Notes under the pieces: model-generated
The model's database searches: none
Told to the model about the DNA's origin: nothing
Seen by the model: only the letters and a program-made list of their open reading frames with translations
In this document: positions 16,492 through 24,138 of the stretch, piece after piece
Layout: each line of letters starts with the position of its first letter
How positions within the stretch are numbered: the first letter of the stretch is position 1
NCBI GenBank assembly: GCA_002376715.1
Contig: DFOK01000046.1
Span: 1 to 32,238 of the forward strand
Length of the DNA stretch: 32,238 nt
Reading direction: 5' to 3'
From: Bacteroidales bacterium UBA3543
Lineage (GTDB): Bacteria; Bacteroidota; Bacteroidia; Bacteroidales; UBA932
Made by a program: the position numbers and the translations under genes

Positions 16492-17580
16492 ATGGCAGAC
16501 AATAATATTTTATCGAAACTGGACGGACTTAAAGAGAAATTCCAATCCATTTCAGCGCAGATAGCCGACCCCGAAGTTATCGCAGATATGAAGCGCTATG
16601 TACAACTCAACAAGGAGTACAAAGAGCTTGAACCTATTATTGCTGCCGGTGAGAAGTACCGCAAGATGTTGTTGGACTGCGAAGGTGCCAAAGATATTCT
16701 CCAGAATGAGAAAGATGAGGATTTGCGTGAAATGGCCAAAGAAGAGATCGCCATGATTGAGGAACAGTTGCCCGAAATGGAGGAACAGATCAAAATTCTT
16801 CTTATTCCTGCCGATCCTCAGGATAGCAAGAATGCCATTATGGAGATTCGTGGTGGTACCGGAGGGGATGAAGCGGCAATTTTCGCCGGAGACCTATTTA
16901 GAATGTATGCCAAATATTGCGAGCGCAAGAACTGGAAACTTGAGGTCACCAGTCAATCGGAAGGCACTTCAGGCGGCTTCAAGGAGTTGATCTGCAAAGT
17001 TTCCGGTGACAATGTCTACGGTACTCTCAAGTATGAAAGCGGAGTACACCGAGTTCAACGTGTACCGCAGACGGAAACGCAGGGCCGCGTGCATACATCT
17101 GCAGCTTCGGTGGCAGTACTACCCGAGGCTGACGAGTTTGACATCGAACTCAATATGAACGACATCCGTAAAGATACTTTCTGCTCTTCCGGTCCCGGCG
17201 GCCAGTCGGTCAACACCACCTACTCGGCTATCAGACTGACGCATATTCCTTCAGGCATTGTGGTTCAATGCCAGGATGAAAAGTCCCAGCTAAAAAACTA
17301 TGACAAGGCTCTGGCTGAACTTCGTACCCGCCTGTACAATATGGAATATGAGAAATATCTCAACGAGATCTCAGCTAAGCGCAAGACCATGGTTTCTACC
17401 GGCGACCGTTCCGCTAAAATCCGCACATACAACTATCCACAGTCACGCGTGACTGACCACCGCATCAACTATACGATGCACAATCTTCCCGTATTCATGG
17501 ATGGAGCCATCCAGGAGGTAATTGATCTGTTGCAGATCGCCGAAAATGCAGAGCGCCTCAAGTATAGCACTGAGTTCTGA
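16492..17580 (+). CDS. prfA: Peptide chain release factor 1
   Basis: A 362-residue class I release factor that recognises UAA and UAG and triggers peptide release. The GGQ motif (236-238 in SSGPGGQSVNTT) is intact; its Gln is the residue methylated by PrmC in studied bacteria. RF1 identity rests on the P-x-T codon-recognition motif (Pro192-Gln193-Thr194 in RVPQTETQGRVHTSAA), rather than the SPF of RF2. The N-terminal helical domain (about 1-110) and the GGTGGDEAAIFAGDLFRMY segment are typical. The middle residue of P-x-T is Gln here, where the E. coli protein has Ala. The convergent neighbouring gene ends 21 nt downstream. Confidence 0.97.
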   Translation: MADNNILSKLDGLKEKFQSISAQIADPEVIADMKRYVQLNKEYKELEPIIAAGEKYRKMLLDCEGAKDILQNEKDEDLREMAKEEIAMIEEQLPEMEEQIKILLIPADPQDSKNAIMEIRGGTGGDEAAIFAGDLFRMYAKYCERKNWKLEVTSQSEGTSGGFKELICKVSGDNVYGTLKYESGVHRVQRVPQTETQGRVHTSAASVAVLPEADEFDIELNMNDIRKDTFCSSGPGGQSVNTTYSAIRLTHIPSGIVVQCQDEKSQLKNYDKALAELRTRLYNMEYEKYLNEISAKRKTMVSTGDRSAKIRTYNYPQSRVTDHRINYTMHNLPVFMDGAIQEVIDLLQIAENAERLKYSTEF

Positions 17581-17601
17581 GTGTGTAGTTGGTGAACTTC
17601 C

Positions 17602-19533
17602 CTAAATAGGGTTGACCGTTTTTGTAGTGTCAATGTATGCGGTTATTGTCATGGCACCCGATTCTTTGCTGATTAGCCGGTATTTTACCGGATCTCTTAA
17701 AATATCAGAAATTTTTTTAACCTCGCCGTTGATCAACATTTCTTGGTTTATTACGCGGGTACCATGACTATAATCGGTATAATTGATACCGTGCCCTCCA
17801 TAGATGTTTTGGATTGGTTCACCGGAGGGTAACTGATGCCAGCCATAAATATAGACCGAATTCCGTCCATTGGTATCGGTAGCCATTCTATTCGTTATGA
17901 TAATGTCCTTCTTGTGTCCTGTTATTGGCGTACTGAGCTGCTTATTTAATGGAACACGCTGCTCTTCTATCATTTGGTTATGTTGAATAAATCTCGGCAC
18001 TGTAACCATTCCGGTATCCGGTGTTGTAGTCAATGACCAAGGATCAAGTTTTATTTCGGCAAATTCCCATGCCAAGTCAGATATTTTGCTTGTCGGCAAA
18101 CTCGCTCCGAACAAAGTTACTATTCGTTGCGCTGTCAAGGGTAACATTGGGATTCTGCAAAAATCTTGGTCTGAACCAATTGCGAGAAAATCGGGCATAA
18201 TTTCAATTTCAACCAGATAACTTACATTGTTTGCGTCTTGCAATATTTTGGTAATGTGGTTTACTTTTCGAAATGCGTTTGGGATATTCCCGTTGGAAAT
18301 TTCTTCAAAAATGGCCTCTTCCCGTTCGTCAATTGACATGGAAGTTATACGCTGCATGAATGCTGCTCCTCCTTCTGCATTTTTTCGGCGGGGAGGAATA
18401 CGTAATATTTGCGGATATATTTTAGACTCTTGTATGTGCGAAGAATAGGCTTCCGTCTCCCAGAAAGTGTAATTCACTCCTTCTTTATTGCTTCCTGAGA
18501 GATTAGCTTGGATATAGCCATTCTTTTTCACCAACAGAGTGTGATATACTTCTTGTGACGGATTTGTTTTCAGTATAAACTGTATGCGGTTATTTTCAGC
18601 TGCATATCTTACAAAATCAGCATCTGCCGTTTCTGTCCAAGTGTATTGCAGATTGGCTTTCAGATATTTCTGCATCATTCGGCTTCGATACCAGGTGCTT
18701 TCAGTTGCAGATACTATAGGTTGTCCGTTGAGTAGTGCAACACTGTCATTGTAGGCAATAACCGATAGGTAATTTTCATTTGATGCCCTCAGCCAGTTCA
18801 CGATTTTTGAGCCATAACGGTTGTTGTCCCAATTATTGTTGCTATCCAAGAAAGAAATACGTTTTACATAGGCAGGGATTTCATCTGTAGCATCCAGAAA
18901 ACCGAAAACTAAGTTTCCTCCTCCACCATGTCCGCTCAACACAACATAGGGATTGTAGCTTTCAAATATTTCCATTATGCTTTCTACACACTCTTTTATC
19001 AAAGCATCTCCATTTGGAGTAGATAATCGCCAAGTTCCCCATGATAATTGTGGAACTTCCATATAAGCAGTTACCAAGTTATATCCAAGGTTTTGGATAC
19101 GGGCAAAGCGAGTTTGTGCTCCGATATGCTGCATATCAAAGCGTCCGTCATCACCCCTCTTCATTTCTTTTCCAATTGTCCAAGCTGTTTTATTGTCATT
19201 TGGGAGCCCATAGAATACAAGGGCGGTGGGGAGTTGTGCATCAAATTCAGATGCAGAAGGTGCATTTATTTCTATTATGATGTCAGCTACGCCGGGTTTG
19301 TAAGTATATGCCAGCACTTGTTCATCAAAATAGTGGCTTTTTACGAAACTCGGAATTTCAGTGGTTGCACTCATACTTACAGGACTGAAAGAGCCTGAAT
19401 TGGGATATTCCCACACTTGTTCTAATTTTAAAGTGACTTGTAAACAAGCGACTGCAAACAATGTTATTATAAGTAGATTATATTTTTTCACCGGTTTATT
19501 ATTTTTATATCTGCCTCTCCCATCCCAGGACAT
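17602..19533 (-). CDS. Secreted two-domain alpha/beta-hydrolase-like protein with Gly at the nucleophile position
   Basis: A 643-residue protein of no named family that I can give. After a basic start (1-17), a hydrophobic stretch (about 19-34) ending in AVAC could be a signal anchor or a weak lipobox with Cys30. Residues about 70-290 look like an alpha/beta hydrolase: LVFYGLPNDN (105-114), then the nucleophile-elbow sequence LSGHGGGGN (199-207), then FLDSNNNWDNN. In hydrolases of this shape the elbow is GHSGGG; here residue 203 is Gly (codon GGT at 18927-18925). Residues about 450-620 form a second, conserved-looking domain (DFLAIGSDQDF, ITGHKKDIIITNR, YIYGWHQ, YTDYSHGTR). GC content appears lower than in neighbours. 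It is flanked by prfA and an AT-rich gap before tRNA-Arg and is probably monocistronic. Function unknown. Confidence 0.7.
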   Translation of the reverse strand: MSWDGRGRYKNNKPVKKYNLLIITLFAVACLQVTLKLEQVWEYPNSGSFSPVSMSATTEIPSFVKSHYFDEQVLAYTYKPGVADIIIEINAPSASEFDAQLPTALVFYGLPNDNKTAWTIGKEMKRGDDGRFDMQHIGAQTRFARIQNLGYNLVTAYMEVPQLSWGTWRLSTPNGDALIKECVESIMEIFESYNPYVVLSGHGGGGNLVFGFLDATDEIPAYVKRISFLDSNNNWDNNRYGSKIVNWLRASNENYLSVIAYNDSVALLNGQPIVSATESTWYRSRMMQKYLKANLQYTWTETADADFVRYAAENNRIQFILKTNPSQEVYHTLLVKKNGYIQANLSGSNKEGVNYTFWETEAYSSHIQESKIYPQILRIPPRRKNAEGGAAFMQRITSMSIDEREEAIFEEISNGNIPNAFRKVNHITKILQDANNVSYLVEIEIMPDFLAIGSDQDFCRIPMLPLTAQRIVTLFGASLPTSKISDLAWEFAEIKLDPWSLTTTPDTGMVTVPRFIQHNQMIEEQRVPLNKQLSTPITGHKKDIIITNRMATDTNGRNSVYIYGWHQLPSGEPIQNIYGGHGINYTDYSHGTRVINQEMLINGEVKKISDILRDPVKYRLISKESGAMTITAYIDTTKTVNPI

Positions 19534-19633
19534 CTGTCAGATGGCCGTTAAGTAAGTGATTACGAGACAAATATAGCAAAATCCGATTAACGTACAAAAA
19601 TTATAACATATCCTATATAGAGCTAAAAAAGAC

Positions 19634-19666
19634 AAAAAAAAGAGGGCTAACTTAGCTCAACCCTCT
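19634..19666 (-). terminator. Intrinsic terminator of the yceD-rpmF-tRNA-Arg transcript
   Basis: On the minus strand, AGAGGG (19666-19661) pairs with CCCTCT (19646-19641) and is followed by eight T residues (19641-19634). The interior can also pair in part (TTAG with CTAA). On the plus strand the hairpin is followed by a poor T-tract, so it faces the minus strand. Confidence 0.75.
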
Positions 19667-19711
19667 TATAATTTTCTGATATTCAAGTAGTAGCCCTTAC
19701 TCTTTACTATA

Positions 19712-19732
19712 CACTACACACTACACACTACT
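19712..19732. repeat. Short tandem heptamer, three copies
   Basis: CACTACA, CACTACA, CACTACT in direct succession between the tRNA-Arg 3' end and its terminator. It is copied in the trailer of the tRNA precursor if transcription continues to 19634. No function is known to me. Confidence 0.6.
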
Positions 19733-19737
19733 CCTAG

Positions 19738-19809
19738 TACCCCCGAGCAGAATCGAACTGCTATCTAAAGTTTAGGAAACTTTCGTTCTATCCGTTGAAC
19801 TACAGGGGC
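19738..19809 (-). tRNA. tRNA-Arg (anticodon CCU)
   Basis: A 72-nt cloverleaf on the minus strand: acceptor GCCCCTG with CGGGGGT (first pair G-U, one other wobble), D-arm GTTC/GAAC, anticodon stem AAAGT/ACTTT with loop TTCCTAA giving anticodon CCU, and T-arm AGCAG/CTGCT with loop TTCGATT. CCA is not encoded; the discriminator is A. It decodes AGG. It lies 30 nt after rpmF with no promoter between, so it is probably cut from the yceD-rpmF transcript. Confidence 0.93.
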
Positions 19810-19839
19810 AGACCGATTCTCTGGCTCAGTATGCCTTGA

Positions 19840-20022
19840 TTAATCGACGCTCTTTTCAATAAGTTGGCGACCACGATAATATCCGCACTCAGGGCATACG
19901 TGATGATACATTACAGTAGCACCACAATTGGAACATGTAGCCAAAGTGGGAAGAGTGGCCTTGTAATGTGTTCTTCTCTTATCTCTACGTTGTTTAGAGA
20001 CCTTATGTTTGGGATGTGCCAT
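19840..20022 (-). CDS. rpmF: 50S ribosomal protein L32
   Basis: A 60-residue small basic protein of the large subunit. The N-terminal MAHPKHKVSKQRRDKRR is the L32 signature and the centre holds a zinc ribbon (Cys-x-x-Cys in CSNCG and CPECGYYRG), so this is the zinc-binding form. It follows yceD by 11 nt, the arrangement conserved in many bacteria. Unlike many relatives the cluster does not continue into plsX-fabH; a tRNA-Arg and a terminator follow. Confidence 0.97.
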   Translation of the reverse strand: MAHPKHKVSKQRRDKRRTHYKATLPTLATCSNCGATVMYHHVCPECGYYRGRQLIEKSVD

Positions 20023-20033
20023 TTTAAAATATT

Positions 20034-20573
20034 TTAATTGTTTTTATTATCCAACAAATCTTTCAAACCGCTGAAAGGCATATTGCACTCCACTGAAACT
20101 TCACCACCCGTCTCTTTAGCGAGATAAGCCGTCATCAGAGGGTTGCATTCTCCTTCGGGATGAACCATTTGCAACGGAAGCGCCAGGCAGACGTAGTCGT
20201 ATACGAACTGGCTCAGGTCCAATTGTACCGCCGTATCCTCAACCATCATCACATCATCGTCCCCACTGCTGACATCAGCCTCTTCTTCTTCGGAGCCGTA
20301 TTTGACCAAAAGTCCCCTTACAACCTCAATTGGTATCTGCAGGTCATCAAGACATCTGTCGCACTCTACGGTAACGGTACCGGTAATGGTACACTCGAGT
20401 TTTACAAAGTCGCGACTCTTGGTCACAACCACCGAAATCGCACATATGGCATCCTGGACAATCTCGCTTCCAAAGGTTTGAAAGAACTCTCCATCTGCTT
20501 GGTACTCAAAGGTGTGACTACCATTGGGCAACCCCCTCAAAGGGACCTTTATGCTGTCAGTTACCTTATCCAT
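20034..20573 (-). CDS. yceD: YceD/DUF177 family protein (23S rRNA accumulation protein)
   Basis: A 179-residue DUF177 protein. The family is linked with 23S rRNA accumulation and is nearly always next to rpmF, as here. Visible family features are the FEY and CSI-like beta segments, the TGTVTVECDRCLDD motif (about 64-77), an acidic loop (EEEEADVSSGDDD) and the C-terminal D-Y-V-C-L-A-L-P segment followed by Cys-containing HPEGECNP. The stop is 11 nt before rpmF. A -7 element (TATATTTG on the minus strand, 20598-20591) lies 18 nt before the ATG. Confidence 0.88.
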   Translation of the reverse strand: MDKVTDSIKVPLRGLPNGSHTFEYQADGEFFQTFGSEIVQDAICAISVVVTKSRDFVKLECTITGTVTVECDRCLDDLQIPIEVVRGLLVKYGSEEEEADVSSGDDDVMMVEDTAVQLDLSQFVYDYVCLALPLQMVHPEGECNPLMTAYLAKETGGEVSVECNMPFSGLKDLLDNKNN

Positions 20574-20590
20574 GTCGCAAAATTGGGCTG

Positions 20591-20598
20591 CAAATATA
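20591..20598 (-). promoter_or_regulatory. Probable -7 element for yceD-rpmF-tRNA-Arg
   Basis: TATATTTG on the minus strand is an exact TAnnTTTG match in the 65-bp gap between cls and yceD. No TTTG lies at the expected -33 distance. The gap and the strong match favour a new transcript here. Confidence 0.45.
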
Positions 20599-20638
20599 AC
20601 AATTTTTTTAATAACCCCTACTGGTTTGCTCTTTTTCT

Positions 20639-22120
20639 TTACAACATAGGGCTTACCAGACGGGCAAGGCCCTCATAGAGTTTTTCCTTATATCCACGCT
20701 TCTCCCATTTCTGTAATGAAAGTTTTTCGCATCTCGAAATATCCTTGTCGAATTGCTCTTCCAAAATGGCTGCACACTGCGGGTTGTAAATTAAGGACAT
20801 TACCTCAAAATCATGGAGCATACTGCGGTTGTCCATATTGGCGGAACCCACCATGCAGATTTCCCCATCCACACTGATGCTCTTGGAGTGGATGAAACCC
20901 TTTTCGAAAAGATAGACATTGACTCCGGCCCTGAGGAGCTCTTTAATATAGGACATCGAACAATAGTGGATTATTGTCGAGTCCGTGCGGGCGGGCATCA
21001 TCAAATTGACCTCTACTCCACCCAAAGATGCAGTGCGAATGGCTTTCATCAGCGACTCAGTAGGAGTAAAGTAGGGTGTATTGATGCAAATGCGGCGGCT
21101 GGCGCCGGTAATCATGGAAAAGTAGCTCCCCTTGATGCTTGACCAGTCGCTATCCGGCCCTGAAGTAAGAAACTGCGAGTAAATGTCTGTTGCCGCTTTG
21201 TGGCGATAAATATTTTCAATGTCTATATCGGCATAATACTTCCTGCGACGCGTCAGATGACGGTTGATAGTAAAATATCTGTCGAGCAGAAAGCTGGACT
21301 GCATTGGAAACACCGCCTCCCCTTCCACCCTGATCTGGGTATCCCTCCACTCTTCATAGATACCGCCGTCATAGTAGCGATCCGCTATGTTGATGCCCCC
21401 GATATATCCTACGCGGCCGTCAATAACCAATATCTTACGGTGATTGCGATAATTAATTTTGTAAGTGGGTCGGAAGATTCGCACCGGCGAAAATTCGAGT
21501 ACTTCTATACCTGCCTGACTCATTTCATTGAAAAAGCGTCTTTTGGTCTTTAAAGAGCCGACACTATCGTAGATAACGCGTACCTCTACTCCTTCAGCGG
21601 CCTTTTTGATCAAAAGCTCACGAATACGAGTCCCTATATTGTCATCCATAAATATGAATGACTGTAAATGTATATGTTGGTTAGCCGACTCCATATCGGC
21701 AATCATCGCGTCTAGCGCCTCCTTGCCGGTGAAATAGAAATCAATCTTGTCGATGACTGTGAGTATGCTATAATTGCCCAGCAAATTCTGACGTATAAGT
21801 TTCTTATATGGAAAGACCGAAGTGGGCAGATTATCCACTTCTTTGTAGTGCTGCAGTTGGTTCAAAGCTAGTTTTTTGCGTACCTCCACATCCACTATCC
21901 TCTTATTTTTGAAAATTGCATCCTTACGATAATTTTGCCCCATGAGCAAATAGAGAATCAAGCCAATATAGGGTAGCAGAATCAGCACCACAATCCATGT
22001 AAGCGTCTTTACGGGATCGGATTTTTTCATCACAAGTCTCCATACGACATATATCACCAGAGAGATATTGGCGAAATAGAGAGCGAAGGAGCATATTTTC
22101 CAGAAAAGAGTCCAGGTCAT
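20639..22120 (-). CDS. cls: Cardiolipin synthase (phospholipase D family)
   Basis: A 493-residue membrane enzyme that joins phosphatidylglycerol units into cardiolipin. Two N-terminal transmembrane helices (about 8-30 and 39-60) precede two PLD domains. Both HKD motifs are complete: H227, K229, D234 in NHRKILVIDG, and H411, K413, D418 in HSKSISVDG, followed by GSANMDNRS. This length and order match ClsA-type proteins. It starts 9 nt after menG/ubiE, so it is probably the last gene of an AIRS-C-like, menG, cls transcript. Confidence 0.94.
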   Translation of the reverse strand: MTWTLFWKICSFALYFANISLVIYVVWRLVMKKSDPVKTLTWIVVLILLPYIGLILYLLMGQNYRKDAIFKNKRIVDVEVRKKLALNQLQHYKEVDNLPTSVFPYKKLIRQNLLGNYSILTVIDKIDFYFTGKEALDAMIADMESANQHIHLQSFIFMDDNIGTRIRELLIKKAAEGVEVRVIYDSVGSLKTKRRFFNEMSQAGIEVLEFSPVRIFRPTYKINYRNHRKILVIDGRVGYIGGINIADRYYDGGIYEEWRDTQIRVEGEAVFPMQSSFLLDRYFTINRHLTRRRKYYADIDIENIYRHKAATDIYSQFLTSGPDSDWSSIKGSYFSMITGASRRICINTPYFTPTESLMKAIRTASLGGVEVNLMMPARTDSTIIHYCSMSYIKELLRAGVNVYLFEKGFIHSKSISVDGEICMVGSANMDNRSMLHDFEVMSLIYNPQCAAILEEQFDKDISRCEKLSLQKWEKRGYKEKLYEGLARLVSPML

Positions 22121-22129
22121 AATCTCAAT

Positions 22130-22852
22130 TTAAGGTTTATGAGCTTTGTACAAAAGAGCCACCCCACACATAAGGGACTCGTATGAAACATCGGCATAAC
22201 CCGCAGCAGTGAGCTCAGCGCAAAACTCCTCATAACGGGGGAACTGCATCACCGACTCGGGCAGATAGCGGTAAGCACTCCTGTTGCCGGAGATCCATCC
22301 TCCAATCAAAGGCAAAATGTGCTTGAAATAAAACAAATAAAGCGCTCTCCAAATGCGGCAATGCGGTACAGCGAACTCAAGTATCATCAATTCTCCCGAG
22401 GGAGCCGTAACACGGAATATCTCATCAATGCACTCCGACCTGCGGTCAAAATTGCGGATGCCGAAAGAGATGGTCACAGCGGAAAATGTACCGTCAGCAA
22501 AAGGGAGCGAATCTGCCGCAGCAATCTCAAAAGAGGGCTTCACACCCTTTTCAACGCACTTTCGGCGGGCTATCTCTAACATACCCTGTGAAATATCGAC
22601 TCCCGTAAGAGACCAACCCTTGCGAGCAAGCGCAATTGTCAAATCTCCCGTACCACAGGCCACATCCAGAATCGCGACATATTTACCCTCTTGATCTCCT
22701 GCGCGAAGCCTTAGCACTTTGTCCAACCGCCTGACCAAACGACGGCGCCATAAACGATCCATTCCTAAAGAGAGAACGCGGTTGAGGAGGTCATATTTAG
22801 GAGCGATGTTGTCGAACATCCCTGAAATGGATTCCTTATCTTTCCTCAGCAT
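22130..22852 (-). CDS. menG: Demethylmenaquinone methyltransferase (MenG/UbiE)
   Basis: A 240-residue SAM-dependent methyltransferase for the last step of menaquinone synthesis. The N-terminal MFDNIAPKYDLLNRVLSLG and LWRR segments are diagnostic of UbiE/MenG; motif I reads LDVACGTGDLTIAL, followed by GVDISQGML, and ISFGIRNF (motif characteristic of the family). As Bacteroidota make menaquinone, MenG is the better name. It begins 2 nt after the AIRS-C-like gene and is followed 9 nt later by cls. Confidence 0.95.
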   Translation of the reverse strand: MLRKDKESISGMFDNIAPKYDLLNRVLSLGMDRLWRRRLVRRLDKVLRLRAGDQEGKYVAILDVACGTGDLTIALARKGWSLTGVDISQGMLEIARRKCVEKGVKPSFEIAAADSLPFADGTFSAVTISFGIRNFDRRSECIDEIFRVTAPSGELMILEFAVPHCRIWRALYLFYFKHILPLIGGWISGNRSAYRYLPESVMQFPRYEEFCAELTAAGYADVSYESLMCGVALLYKAHKP

Positions 22853-22854
22853 AA

Positions 22855-23313
22855 TTACTTCACGTAATCACCTATAAAGCCGCAATCACGGTCATCTATT
22901 CTAAGGCTGCCTTTCGTCACATGACCCAGCAACATTAGTGAGACGCCGGAGTCAAACATCATCTCAACAAAGGGGGTCTCTTGCTTCGAATTGAGAGTGA
23001 TGAGGGCCGCATAACCGCAATTGCCATCAAGAAACTCCTTCTCATCCATTTCAGAGTCGGTTGTGATGTCAAAACCGAGAGTTCGAGGTGTAGAACACTC
23101 CACAAGGGCATTTACAAGAGAAGATTCTCCGAGGAAAAAAACACTCTCCACTAAATCATCTTTTATTGCCTCCACGAGAGGCAACAAAAGATTGGTGATA
23201 AAACCATCCTCAACCTCATTTGTAAGTTTGCCAAGCAGATATATGGTGTGGCCTTTTGATTTGAATGCAGAGGGTACCATTTTTGCAATTTCCTCCGTGT
23301 AGCGTTCAATCAT
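22855..23313 (-). CDS. Stand-alone PurL/AIR-synthase C-terminal-domain-like protein
   Basis: A 152-residue protein that lines up with the C-terminal AIRS domain of phosphoribosylformylglycinamidine synthase (PurL). Seen: TIYLLGKLTNEVEDG (23-37, compare I-Y-L-I-G), LVEAIKDDLVESVFFLGESSLVNALVECS (46-74, given here as the helix region), LGFDI, and LLGHVTKGSLRI (128-139, compare I-G-x-V-T-x-G-x-L-x-I). The place of the conserved D-L-S-D-G-G in PurL reads F-L-G-E-S-S (60-65), so the usual acidic residues are missing, and no ATP-binding N-terminal half is present. It is therefore unlikely to be a FGAM synthase; a regulatory or structural role is possible. It heads a probable operon with menG and cls. 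Confidence 0.6.
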   Translation of the reverse strand: MIERYTEEIAKMVPSAFKSKGHTIYLLGKLTNEVEDGFITNLLLPLVEAIKDDLVESVFFLGESSLVNALVECSTPRTLGFDITTDSEMDEKEFLDGNCGYAALITLNSKQETPFVEMMFDSGVSLMLLGHVTKGSLRIDDRDCGFIGDYVK

Positions 23314-23402
23314 AACATTGTATTGTTTGAAATTATCATACTAAGTTAAACATTTTTTTGCGAATTTGAAAAAATTGATTGATATTTGCAATCCCAAATC
23401 CC

Positions 23403-23487
23403 GCCCAGGTGGTGAAATTGGTAGACACGCTAGCTTGAGGGGCTAGTGCTGGATAACGGCGTGCAAGTTCGAGTCTTGTCCTGGGCA
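23403..23487 (+). tRNA. tRNA-Leu (anticodon GAG)
   Basis: An 85-nt class II tRNA. Acceptor GCCCAGG pairs with CCTGGGC, the discriminator is A, and no CCA is encoded. The anticodon stem CTAGC/GCTAG encloses TTGAGGG, giving anticodon GAG, which reads CUC and CUU. The long variable arm (TGCTGGATAACGGCG) is typical of leucine tRNAs, and the T-arm is GCAAG/CTTGT with loop TTCGAGT. It has its own terminator just downstream. Confidence 0.96.
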
Positions 23488-23490
23488 CAA

Positions 23491-23524
23491 AAAGAGGGAG
23501 GAACTAAGAAGTCCTCCCTCTTTT
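23491..23524. terminator. Bidirectional intrinsic terminator between tRNA-Leu and the NAD(P)H oxidoreductase gene
   Basis: A 12-bp stem, AAAGAGGGAGGA (23491-23502) with TCCTCCCTCTTT (23512-23523), and a 9-nt loop. A T-run follows on the plus strand (to 23524), and A residues precede it (23489-23493), which become a T-run on the minus strand. It serves tRNA-Leu and the convergent gene. Confidence 0.85.
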
Positions 23525-23546
23525 AGTGCAGGTCGCTTTGTACCAC

Positions 23547-24125
23547 TCAAAACTCCTTACATATCTCTACTGCCTCGGTTTTAGCAGCTTCAATACGCAA
23601 AACAAGATCTTCTGGAGAAAGGTAGTCCATATTTGTGGCGGCAACGGTAATCACCTCGCCGAGACCCCAAAGAAATGATAGGGCGGCCAAGTATGGCGAA
23701 CCTTGGTCAAGCGGATCTCCTGTCTTTATATCCATGCCGCGTGTGGTGATAAAGAGCACTTTTTCGCATTTACACAGCCCTACACAGGTAGTCCCGTCGT
23801 CCGTAAAAGTTATATCGAACAGCGATATATTTTCGAAAAATGACTTGAGAATTGCGGGAAAACTCATATCCCAAAAGGGAGCGGCAACAACCAGACGGTC
23901 ACAGGCAGCCACTTTGCGCGCTAGTTCTACTGCCAGAGGCGGAATGTTCCCGTTTTCTCGTTGTTCAACATAAGTGATTTTGTCCAACGGAGACAATTTT
24001 ACAGAATTGACATCAATGATCTCCACCTCATATCTCTTGGAGAGTTCAGCCACAGCAGCATCGAGGATCAGTTTTGTCCTCGATTCGGCCCGCATACAGG
24101 AGTCTATGACAATCAGTTTTTTCAT
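23547..24125 (-). CDS. FMN-dependent NADH:quinone/azo-type oxidoreductase (flavodoxin-like fold)
   Basis: A 192-residue flavodoxin-fold protein of the AzoR/NAD(P)H-quinone reductase group, expected to transfer two electrons from NAD(P)H to quinones or azo compounds through FMN. Seen are the N-terminal strand and phosphate-binding region (LIVIDSCMRAESRTKLI), the AAPFWDMSFPAILKSFFEN segment (about 81-99), which is the classic P-x-W/Y-N/D-x-x-x-P-A-x-L-K family motif, and ITTRGMD near 127-133. Length is slightly below AzoR (about 200). It starts 13 nt after the stop of the upstream small gene on the same strand and is probably co-transcribed with it. Confidence 0.85.
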   Translation of the reverse strand: MKKLIVIDSCMRAESRTKLILDAAVAELSKRYEVEIIDVNSVKLSPLDKITYVEQRENGNIPPLAVELARKVAACDRLVVAAPFWDMSFPAILKSFFENISLFDITFTDDGTTCVGLCKCEKVLFITTRGMDIKTGDPLDQGSPYLAALSFLWGLGEVITVAATNMDYLSPEDLVLRIEAAKTEAVEICKEF

Positions 24126-24138
24126 ATTTATCGGTATT

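Noticed and set aside
17601..17612. Small hairpin CCTAAATAGG with flanking bases after prfA
   Set aside because: The stem is only 4-5 bp with a two-base loop and lies inside the coding end of the convergent gene; the T-run comes 5-6 bases later. Too weak to call a terminator.
23314..23402. Promoters for tRNA-Leu and the AIRS-C-like gene
   Set aside because: GATATTTG (plus) with TTTG 20 nt upstream, and TAATTTCA (minus), each miss the consensus at one or more key bases. The region is AT-rich, so I did not list them as features.
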